Made by a program: the position numbers and the translations under genes. Shown in pieces: positions 1-5,446 of a stretch of DNA of 6,132 nt (position 1 is its first letter; each line of letters opens with the position of its first letter). The DNA lies in NCBI GenBank assembly GCA_034436295.1, contig DAOTVT010000291.1:1-6132 (forward strand), in the 5' to 3' direction. The DNA comes from DTLA01 sp034436295 (GTDB lineage: Bacteria; Chloroflexota; Anaerolineae; DTLA01). Below the pieces are notes generated by a model that searched no databases, was not told the DNA's origin, and worked only from the letters and a program-made list of their open reading frames with translations.

Positions 1-42
1 CCGCGCGCGGAGAGGGAAGGGGAGGGTATGGGAGGGGTTAGG
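1..42. repeat. Half of a probable palindromic intergenic repeat with a G-tract run
   Basis: The first ten bases, CCGCGCGCGG, are a perfect palindrome. They are followed by a purine-rich stretch with five G-tracts at 14-16, 19-22, 24-26, 30-32 and 34-37, separated by loops of 2, 1, 3 and 1 bases, which fits the G-quadruplex pattern. A GC palindrome flanked by GA-rich sequence at the very edge suggests that the window starts inside a longer inverted repeat whose other arm, CT-rich, lies just outside. This is inference, because the other arm cannot be seen. It sits about 120 bp past the stop of the leftward operon, so it could also act in transcription termination or mRNA 3'-end protection. Confidence 0.4.
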
Positions 43-78
43 TGAGGTCAAGCGGCGAAGGCTGACATCGGGCGCATC

Positions 79-121
79 GCAGCCCGGCTGCCCCCAAACC
101 GAAATGCCCCCGCGATGCGGG
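79..121. other. Two short GC hairpins downstream of the sigma operon, no clear terminator
   Basis: Two small inverted repeats lie between the stop codon of the leftward operon and the window edge. One is GCAGCCCGGCTGC at 79-91 (stem 5-6 bp, tiny loop). The other is CCCGCGATGCGGG at 109-121 (5-bp stem, 3-base loop). Neither is followed by a T-run on the minus strand, so neither is a standard intrinsic terminator. In sequence this GC-rich, such stems arise easily by chance. No coding region is supported in 1-159. Confidence 0.2.
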
Positions 122-159
122 CCGAAATCCTATCCCACAGCCTTTCGGGAGGCGCGGGT

Positions 160-2787
160 CTATCCGGTGGGCATGGGCATGGGTTTGCCGGGCGGCTGGA
201 GCGTCGGCAATGGGCGCGGCCTCTTGGGCGTCAGCGTGGGCATTGGCGTCGGTTCGGCGGTCGGCTCCGGAGGCGCGCCTGGCCCCGGCGCGGGCGCCGG
301 CGTCTCCGTGGGCGTCGGCGTCGCGGTGGGTTCGGGCGGCGCGCCCGGCCCCGGCGCAGGCGACGGCGTCTCCGTCGGCTCGGGCGTGGCCGTCGGCGTC
401 GGCGTGGGTGTAGGCGTCGGCGCGGGCGTCTCCGTCGGGATGGGCGACGGCATCGGCGTCTTGTGCTTGGGCCGCACGATGACCGTGGGCCACGGGGTTG
501 GCGTCGGCTGCGGCCCGCCTGGCCCACCCGGCCCTGGCGCGGGCGACGGCGTCTCCGTCGGCTCGGGCATCGCCGTCGGCGTCGGCGTCGGCGTTACGGG
601 GACGGGGCTGCCCGGGCCTTTCTTCGGGTGAGCCGGGGCCGTGGGCAATGGCGTGGCCGTCGGTTCGGGTGTCGCCGTGGGGAGCGGCGCGGGCGGCTCG
701 GCCGGCACCGGCTCCGCCGTCGGCTTGGGCGCGGGGCCTTTGTCGGGCACGGTCCCGCCCACAAGAATCTTCCAGGCCAGCAGCGAGTCCTCGGCCCCAG
801 GCTCGGCCACGACGGTAACCAGCAGGCCGGGCGCGATGTCGGCCAGGCTCATGGCCCCGCCCGGCGCCAGAACCTCCACGCACTCGTCCACGTAGATCGT
901 GCGCCCGTCCAGGATGATGCGACCAGGCTCCACCTCGCGGATCGTCCCGTGGTATTCGGCCAACTTGCTGGGGCGCAGGCCGCGCACGATTTCGGCGACC
1001 ACCGCGCCATCCGATTGCAGCCAGCCTTCCACCGCCACGACGCGGCCCGGCGCCGGCCGCAGGCTCCGCAGCGGGCGATCCTGCGCCCACGCGGACGTGG
1101 TTTCGCCGATGCGAACGGTGCGCCCGGCCACGGTGAGCGTCCCATCGGCCCACTGCGCGGTGCCCTGGAAGGCAATCCGCACCGTTTCGGCTTGGGCCGT
1201 CGGCTCCACGGCGATGCGCACCGCGCGGAGCGTGCCGTCGGGAAGGCGCTCGGCCGAGACTTCGGCGACGCGGCCCACCGGGTCTCCTTCCGCCAGGATG
1301 CGCGTCTGCGCGTCGGCGGTTACCGTCCAATCTCCAACCGTCCAGGTGTTGCCCTGTCGGGCGGTTACGACATCTTTCAGCGCCACGGCGGCCGGAGGCT
1401 CCTCGCGCAGCGCCGTGATGCTGCGCGCCACCAGGGTGCCATCGCCCTGGCGCACGGCGCGCACGCTCGCCCCCTGGCTCTGTTCTGTCAGCGCCTGGCT
1501 TTCGTCAATGTAGGTGCCGGGGACAACCTTGACCGGCACGCCCGCCACAACCCACTGATCGGGGCCGCGCTCGGCCACCGGCCCGGTGAGGTTGACCTCG
1601 CACTGGGTCGTTTCCACTTCCACGTCGTGGGCGAGCACCGACCCGTCGGGCCGGAGCAGCCCGCTGGCCTGCACGCGCGCGCCCACTTGCAGCCAGCCGA
1701 CCAGGTTGGTGGCCGCGCTGAACACGACGGGGCGACCGTTGATGAGCCACGTGCTGTCATACGCGCCCGTGATCGTGCCGTTGACCCTGACCCACAAGCC
1801 TTCGGCGGGCGGCGCGGTCTGGCGGATGCTCAAGGCGACCAGGCGGCCATCTTCCAGCCGCGCAGCGCGCACCTCAACGGTGCTGCCCAGGTCGGGCCGC
1901 CGCTCCATCTGGGTCATGGGGTTGACGCTGACCTGGTAACTCCCCACCGCGAGAATATCGGGGTCTTCGCCCAGAATAGGCCCCCTGAACTCCACAATCG
2001 CGGCCACAGCCAGACCGCTGAGCGGCCTTTCCACCTTCAGGCCCTGCGCGGGAGCCGCCAGCGCGATCTGGTAGGTTTCGTGAGCGCGGACGATGGCCTG
2101 CGCCAGGGCGGCCTGCTGCTCGGGCGGCGAGTGCCGCTGTACCCACAGGAGCGTGGATTGCTGACGCCGCGCCACTGCCGCCAGGTCGGCCACCAGCGCC
2201 CCCGACTGCGTCGCAGGAACCTGCGCCAGGGCTGCCAGCGCCGCATCCATCTCCCGCGTCATGGCGTCCAGCAGGGCCAGGTCGGCCGCGCCGTCGCGCA
2301 GGGTAACCCCTTGCAACTCGTTGAGGCGGCGCTTCGTCATGCGCAGATGCACCGCGGCCTGCTCCCTGGGGGTATCGGCCGCCAGCACCTGGATGCGCTC
2401 CTTGAGGGCCTTGACGGGATAGAAGGCGCTGCCCGGCAGGCTACGCTCGCCAAGCGCGTTGAGCGTGAACACCAGGGCAAGGCAGAGCACCGTGGCCATG
2501 GCCGCGGCGAACACCGGCTTCAGCGCGGGCCACAGGCCCGGTATCCCGCGCACGCTCCGCCGCTCGCTCTCGGCGATGGCCGCCAGCAGCCGCTGCCTGC
2601 CCCTGGCGACGGCCAGCGCCGACGGTTCGGGCGCGGGCACGGCCTGCAACGCCGCCGCCACCGCCAGCAGGTCGGCCAACTCGTCGCCCTGGGCCGTGCC
2701 TGCGCGGTACGGCGACAGGTCGGGCGTCTGCCCCCTGCGCACCTGCTCTATCTTCTCATCCAGAACGTCCCTGAACCTTCGGATCAT
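160..2787 (-). CDS. Anti-sigma-like membrane protein with DUF5667, DUF5666-type repeats and Pro/Thr-rich tail
   Basis: An 875-residue single-pass membrane protein, likely the regulator or sensor partner of the ECF sigma factor encoded just upstream. Residues 1-90 are a charged, probably cytoplasmic region containing no Cys or His, so it is not a zinc-binding anti-sigma domain. Residues about 91-112 are a hydrophobic membrane segment (PVFAAAMATVLCLALVFTLN). Residues about 114-215 match the DUF5667 pattern: LPGSAFYPVKALKERIQ, then helices rich in Ala, Arg and Gln. From about 265 to 676 I count roughly six repeats of about 60 residues resembling DUF5666. Each has a GxI/V opening, a short beta-rich core and a DGxLxAxxI-like end. 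Residues 677-875 are Pro/Thr/Ala-rich with tandem repeats, and there is no LPXTG motif or second membrane segment. N-in/C-out topology puts the repeats and tail outside the cell. The ATG overlaps the sigma stop as ATGA, with an AGGGGTG ribosome-site-like stretch 7 bases upstream. The anti-sigma role is inferred from the pairing and topology; a structural envelope role is the alternative. Confidence 0.85.
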   Translation of the reverse strand: MIRRFRDVLDEKIEQVRRGQTPDLSPYRAGTAQGDELADLLAVAAALQAVPAPEPSALAVARGRQRLLAAIAESERRSVRGIPGLWPALKPVFAAAMATVLCLALVFTLNALGERSLPGSAFYPVKALKERIQVLAADTPREQAAVHLRMTKRRLNELQGVTLRDGAADLALLDAMTREMDAALAALAQVPATQSGALVADLAAVARRQQSTLLWVQRHSPPEQQAALAQAIVRAHETYQIALAAPAQGLKVERPLSGLAVAAIVEFRGPILGEDPDILAVGSYQVSVNPMTQMERRPDLGSTVEVRAARLEDGRLVALSIRQTAPPAEGLWVRVNGTITGAYDSTWLINGRPVVFSAATNLVGWLQVGARVQASGLLRPDGSVLAHDVEVETTQCEVNLTGPVAERGPDQWVVAGVPVKVVPGTYIDESQALTEQSQGASVRAVRQGDGTLVARSITALREEPPAAVALKDVVTARQGNTWTVGDWTVTADAQTRILAEGDPVGRVAEVSAERLPDGTLRAVRIAVEPTAQAETVRIAFQGTAQWADGTLTVAGRTVRIGETTSAWAQDRPLRSLRPAPGRVVAVEGWLQSDGAVVAEIVRGLRPSKLAEYHGTIREVEPGRIILDGRTIYVDECVEVLAPGGAMSLADIAPGLLVTVVAEPGAEDSLLAWKILVGGTVPDKGPAPKPTAEPVPAEPPAPLPTATPEPTATPLPTAPAHPKKGPGSPVPVTPTPTPTAMPEPTETPSPAPGPGGPGGPQPTPTPWPTVIVRPKHKTPMPSPIPTETPAPTPTPTPTPTATPEPTETPSPAPGPGAPPEPTATPTPTETPAPAPGPGAPPEPTAEPTPMPTLTPKRPRPLPTLQPPGKPMPMPTG
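163..759 (-). repeat. Repeat-rich DNA encoding the Pro/Thr tail
   Basis: This is the coding DNA for residues 677-875 of the DUF5667/DUF5666 protein. It contains degenerate GGCGTC-type hexamer runs (for example 394-421 and 570-594) and longer internal duplications. Residues 804-822 and 826-844 are near-identical (PTETPxPAPGPGAPPEPTA), a 66-bp tandem unit at DNA 256-312 and 322-378. Residues 741-754 and 802-815 share PEPTETPSPAPGPG, 183 bp apart, and the DNA at 354-407 and 537-590 is almost identical. The tail reads as an extended extracellular stalk or wall-crossing segment. Repeats like these can change copy number, so tail length may vary between strains. Confidence 0.8.
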
Positions 2788-3344
2788 CCCTTTTCACCCC
2801 TGTCCCAGTGCCTTCTCATCGCCGCCAACCCGCGGTGTTGCAACGACTTGACGGCTCCTTCGGGCTTGCCCAGCACGGCAGCCACCTCGGCATTGGACAT
2901 TCCCTCAAAGAATTTCAGGATGATGACATCGCGCTGATCGTCGGTGAGATGCGACATCAGACGCAACAGGTCTTCACGGAGGAGCCGATTCTCCACCTCG
3001 GATTCCGGGTCGTGGGCCAGGTCTATGTGCTGGTCTTCCAGTTCCACCGTTTCGCGCTTGCCCGAACGGCGGAAATGGTCAATGACGCGGTTTCGCGCGA
3101 TCCGCAACAGCCACGCGGCCACAGGCACTCCCCGGTAATCAAAGGAGCCGATTGCCTGCCACCCGCGCACGAACACGTCTGCTGCCAGGTCTTCGGCCAG
3201 TTCCTGGCTTCCGACCCGGTAGTAGATGTACGTGTATACGCGGCGGTAGTGGAGATCGTAGAGCTCGGCGAACGCGGCGGAATCCCGGCCTTGGGCGCGC
3301 CTCACCAGCTCTTGCTCTCTCCGCGCAAGCAAGTCGGCCTCCAT
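2784..3344 (-). CDS. ECF-type RNA polymerase sigma factor (sigma-70 family)
   Basis: A 186-residue sigma factor of the extracytoplasmic-function type, which directs RNA polymerase to a special promoter set. Region 2 spans about residues 24-93: FAELYDLHYRRVYTYIYYRV, then AEDLAADVFVRGW (core binding), then PVAAWLLRIARNRVIDHFR (-10 recognition). Region 4 spans about 122-178: LTDDQRDVIILKFFEGMSNAEVAAVLGKPEGAVKSLQHRGLAAMRRHW is a clear helix-turn-helix pattern. The length is normal and regions 1.1 and 3 are absent, as in ECF factors. I chose the ATG at 3344 because GGGGGAG lies just upstream. A TTG at 3365 would add MFSLGEI but would place that ribosome site inside the gene. The stop overlaps the start of the membrane protein gene (ATGA), so the two are co-translated, a common arrangement for sigma/anti-sigma pairs. 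Its ECF subgroup and regulon are not recognisable from this window. Confidence 0.95.
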   Translation of the reverse strand: MEADLLARREQELVRRAQGRDSAAFAELYDLHYRRVYTYIYYRVGSQELAEDLAADVFVRGWQAIGSFDYRGVPVAAWLLRIARNRVIDHFRRSGKRETVELEDQHIDLAHDPESEVENRLLREDLLRLMSHLTDDQRDVIILKFFEGMSNAEVAAVLGKPEGAVKSLQHRGLAAMRRHWDRGEKG

Positions 3345-3347
3345 GAT

Positions 3348-3354
3348 CTCCCCC
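3348..3354 (-). promoter_or_regulatory. Ribosome binding site deciding the sigma factor start
   Basis: On the minus strand GGGGGAG is followed by ATC and then the ATG at 3344. The spacing is short at three bases, but this is the only purine-rich site nearby. It favours the ATG over the in-frame TTG at 3365, which has only TTTGCG-like sequence before it. Confidence 0.6.
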
Positions 3355-3366
3355 AGTGAAAACAAC

Positions 3367-3407
3367 GCAAACCGACCGGCTTTGGGTATGGGTTAGCCTC
3401 GGTTTGC
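3367..3407 (-). promoter_or_regulatory. Predicted hairpin at the 5' end of the sigma operon mRNA
   Basis: A 9-bp perfect inverted repeat, GCAAACCGA (minus strand 3407-3399) and TCGGTTTGC (3375-3367), encloses a further 4-bp stem, GGCT (3398-3395) with AGCC (3381-3378). There is a GG bulge on the 3' side and a loop of about 13 bases. The outer stem begins about seven bases after the leftward -10 box, near the expected transcription start, so the mRNA may start with a paired end. The ribosome site lies 12 bases past the stem and stays free. Possible roles are mRNA stability, a regulator's binding site or leader control. It matches no riboswitch class I know. Confidence 0.45.
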
Positions 3408-3412
3408 AAACC
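3401..3412. promoter_or_regulatory. Perfect 12-bp palindrome beside the leftward -10 box, candidate operator
   Basis: GGTTTGCAAACC is a perfect dyad that starts two bases after the leftward -10 box (3414-3419) and covers the expected transcription start. A third GGTTTGC half-site lies on the minus strand at 3373-3367. A dimeric regulator bound here would block initiation from the sigma promoter. No regulator gene in the window is an obvious candidate, and the right-hand half also takes part in the predicted leader hairpin, so the two readings compete. Confidence 0.4.
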
Positions 3413-3413
3413 C

Positions 3414-3442
3414 ATTTTACCACAGTTTCCCGTTTTTATCAA
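3414..3442 (-). promoter_or_regulatory. Housekeeping-type promoter for the sigma/anti-sigma operon
   Basis: Read on the minus strand: TTGATA (-35, 3442-3437, 5 of 6 to consensus), a 17-bp spacer, then TAAAAT (-10, 3419-3414, 5 of 6), with TG one base upstream of the -10 (extended -10). Transcription would start near 3407, giving a leader of about 63 bases to the ATG at 3344. This is a primary-sigma promoter and lacks the GGAAC/CGTC-type pair expected if the ECF factor drove its own gene. Confidence 0.7.
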
Positions 3443-3471
3443 TTGCCCTGGCGGGCTGCCCGTGCTACAAT
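3443..3471 (+). promoter_or_regulatory. Extended -10 promoter for the GT4 gene, leaderless start
   Basis: TTGCCC (-35, 3443-3448, 4 of 6) is followed by a 17-bp spacer and TACAAT (-10, 3466-3471, 5 of 6), with TG at 3463-3464 forming an extended -10. The ATG of the glycosyltransferase begins at 3478, six bases after the -10 box, where transcription itself would start. There is no Shine-Dalgarno sequence in between. The -35 box directly abuts the -35 box of the leftward promoter. Confidence 0.65.
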
Positions 3472-3477
3472 CGCGCC

Positions 3478-4659
3478 ATGCGCATCTGCTATACGCTCAC
3501 GAGTTACCCGCCCGCCCTCGGAGGGGCGCAACTCCACTTTCACGCGCTGGCGCGCACGCTCTCACCTGCCCACGACGTGCGCGTGGTGGCCCATTGGCGC
3601 GGGAACCGCACCGACTGGCTCCTGGGCACGACGCTCCTGGCCCCCTGGCGCCCGCGGCCCTACACCATGGACGGCATTCCGGTCTCGCTCATACGGCTAT
3701 CGCTGGCCGACCGCCTTCTCCTCGCGCCGCTGGTGGGAATGTACTACCCGCTCAAGGACATCGCCCTGCCCGGCATCGCGCGGATTCTGGAGCGGCGCCT
3801 GGCGTCCCTGTGCGCTCGGCCGGACATCATCCACAACGGGCGCATCGGGCGCGAGGGCATCAGTTACGCCTCGCTGCGCCTGGCCCGACGCCTGGGCGTG
3901 CCGTTCGTTTTCACGCCCGTCCATCACCCGCGCTGGGTCGGCTGGTTCTACCGCGCCTACATCCGCCTGTACCGCGAGGCCGACGCCGTCATCGCGCTAA
4001 CCCAAAGCGAAAAGCAGACCCTGGCGGCGCTGGGCGTGGCCGAGGAGCGCATCCACGTTACGGGCATTGGGGCGATCCTGGCGGCACACTACGACGCCGC
4101 CGCCTTCCGCGCCAAGCATCGGATTGACGGCCCGATGGTGCTCTTCGTGGGGCAGAAGTTCGCGTACAAGAACTACGAGGCGGTGCTGGCGGCGGCTCCG
4201 TTGGTGTGGGCGCGGTGGCCCGACGCGCGGTTCGTCTTCATCGGCCCGCGCACGCGCCACTCGCAGCGGGTCTTCGCGGGCTGCTCGGACTCGCGCATCG
4301 TGGAACTGGGCGCGGTCGGCATTGAGGAGAAGACGTCGGCCCTGGCCGCCTGCGACGTGTTCTGTATGCCCTCGTCGCAGGAGAGTTTCGGCGGCGTCTT
4401 CGTGGAAGCGTGGATGATGGGCAAGCCCGTCATCGGCGGCGACATCCCCGCCGTGCGCGAGGTCATCGCCGATGGCGTGGACGGCTTCGTGGTGCCGCCC
4501 GACCCCGCGCTCATCGCCGACCGCATCCTGGCGCTCCTCGCCGACCCCGCGATGGCGCAGCGCATGGGCGAGGCGGGGCGGCAGAAAGCACTGGCTCATT
4601 TCACCTGGGACAAACTTGCGGCCAAGACGCTGGCGGTGTACGAGAGTTTGCTGAAGTAG
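3478..4659 (+). CDS. GT4-family (GT-B fold) glycosyltransferase
   Basis: A 393-residue cytosolic or membrane-associated glycosyltransferase that moves a sugar from a nucleotide donor to an acceptor, probably in surface polysaccharide or glycolipid synthesis. The N-terminal acceptor half opens MRICYTLTSYPPALGGAQLH, with the GG loop at residues 15-16 and HFHALA after it, typical of GT4 enzymes. The C-terminal donor half starts near VLFVGQKFAYKN (221-232), whose lysines sit where GT4 enzymes bind donor phosphate. It carries the EX7E motif at E302 and E310 in QESFGGVFVEAWMMGKPVIG, followed by EVIADGVDGFVVPPD. Length is normal for the family and no membrane helix is seen. The gene is transcribed away from the sigma operon and is convergent with the GT26 gene 16 bp downstream. 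Donor and acceptor cannot be read from the sequence. The start fits the N-terminal beta strand and lies six bases after a -10 box. Confidence 0.93.
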   Translation: MRICYTLTSYPPALGGAQLHFHALARTLSPAHDVRVVAHWRGNRTDWLLGTTLLAPWRPRPYTMDGIPVSLIRLSLADRLLLAPLVGMYYPLKDIALPGIARILERRLASLCARPDIIHNGRIGREGISYASLRLARRLGVPFVFTPVHHPRWVGWFYRAYIRLYREADAVIALTQSEKQTLAALGVAEERIHVTGIGAILAAHYDAAAFRAKHRIDGPMVLFVGQKFAYKNYEAVLAAAPLVWARWPDARFVFIGPRTRHSQRVFAGCSDSRIVELGAVGIEEKTSALAACDVFCMPSSQESFGGVFVEAWMMGKPVIGGDIPAVREVIADGVDGFVVPPDPALIADRILALLADPAMAQRMGEAGRQKALAHFTWDKLAAKTLAVYESLLK

Positions 4660-4675
4660 TGCCGAGGCTACGCAA

Positions 4676-5446
4676 TCAGTCCAGGGTGTACTTGCGCAGG
4701 CCCAGCCACTGGCCCGCGAGCCGAACCACGAACAGCGGATTGTAGATGAGGTAACGCCGCCACAACCGCCGCGGCTCCTGAATCAGGCGGAACAGCCATT
4801 CCAGGCCGCTGTTCCGCATCCAGCGCGGAGCCTGGCGCTTGCGCCCCGACACGAAGTCAAACGCCGCCCCCACGGCGATGATGACGGGCGCGTGCACCCT
4901 GCCCACATGTTCGGCGGCCCACAGGTCCTGCTTGGGCGTGCTCATCCCCACCCAGACGATGTCGGGATTGGCCGCGTTGATGCGCTCCACCGCCTTGCGA
5001 TCCTCCTCGGGCGTCAGCGGCTCAAAGGGCGGGCAATCCACCCCCACGATCCGCACGCCGGGGAAGCGCTGCTCCAGCCGCGCCTTCAGGGCCTCGGCCA
5101 CGCCCGGCTGCCCGCCGTACAGGTAGTGGCGATACCCCTTCGCCACCGACCGCTCGCACACGGCCAGCATGAGGTCCGGCCCGTACACCCGCCGCACGTG
5201 GCGGAACCCCCGCAGGCGCGCGATCCACACCAGGGGCATCCCGTCGGGGGTGGTGAGGCCGCTGGAGTTGAGGGCGCGGCGCACGGCCTCGTCGCGCTGG
5301 CACTCCATGACGCCGTGCACCGTGGACACGCAGACGTAGTGGGGGTCGCGGCGGGCAATCCAGTCGTCTATGATGGCGAGGGCCTGCTCCATGTTGATGG
5401 CGCTGATGCCCACGCCCAAAACGTTGACCCGGGGCGGTGTGCTCAT
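4676..5446 (-). CDS. WecB/TagA/CpsF family (GT26) glycosyltransferase
   Basis: A 256-residue enzyme of the family that adds a second sugar, often N-acetylmannosamine or its uronate, to an undecaprenyl-linked first sugar during cell-surface polymer synthesis. Family signatures occur in order: STVHG (41-45), LTTPDGMPLVW (64-74) with the likely catalytic Asp68, YGPDL (88-92), YLYGGQPG (108-115), VGMSTPKQDLW (166-176), AVGAAFDFVSG (191-201) and APRWMRNSGLEWLFRLIQEP (206-225). The basic and hydrophobic C-terminal tail fits membrane docking in this family. Length is standard. The start ATG directly follows the epimerase stop (TAGATG), with GGAG six bases upstream, so translation is probably coupled. 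The donor sugar is not determinable here; it may be the product of the upstream epimerase/dehydratase. No terminator is visible in the 16 bp before the convergent GT4 gene. Confidence 0.95.
   Translation of the reverse strand: MSTPPRVNVLGVGISAINMEQALAIIDDWIARRDPHYVCVSTVHGVMECQRDEAVRRALNSSGLTTPDGMPLVWIARLRGFRHVRRVYGPDLMLAVCERSVAKGYRHYLYGGQPGVAEALKARLEQRFPGVRIVGVDCPPFEPLTPEEDRKAVERINAANPDIVWVGMSTPKQDLWAAEHVGRVHAPVIIAVGAAFDFVSGRKRQAPRWMRNSGLEWLFRLIQEPRRLWRRYLIYNPLFVVRLAGQWLGLRKYTLD

Noticed and set aside
256..594. Possible CRISPR array from the periodic GGCGTC-rich sequence
   Set aside because: Units are degenerate, irregular in spacing and codon-phased, with no unique spacers. They encode Pro/Thr repeats.
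868..873. LPXTG-type or second membrane anchor for the membrane protein's tail
   Set aside because: The protein ends KPMPMPTG at 162-186 with no hydrophobic segment or sortase motif, and Pro-rich sequence runs to the stop.
38..1330. A 430-residue frame on the minus strand overlapping the tail of the membrane protein gene
   Set aside because: It is an out-of-frame reading of the same repeats (Asp/Ala/His/Arg-rich). It lacks domains, and its length follows from low stop frequency in GC-rich sequence.
115..2937. A 940-residue stop-free reading frame on the plus strand, antisense to the membrane protein gene
   Set aside because: Its product is dominated by Arg, Gly and His with no recognisable domain, as expected for the opposite strand of GC-rich DNA. 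The minus-strand frame has a membrane segment, DUF5667/DUF5666 patterns and a coupled start.
3345..3365. TTG at 3365 as the sigma factor start, adding seven residues
   Set aside because: It has no ribosome site and would bury the GGGGGAG site inside the gene; the ATG at 3344 begins the normal ECF N-terminus.
3408..3430. ECF-type autoregulatory promoter for the sigma operon, from GGAAAC at 3430-3425 on the minus strand
   Set aside because: No matching CGTC-like -10 occurs at the right distance, whereas a strong TTGATA/TAAAAT promoter overlaps the same stretch.
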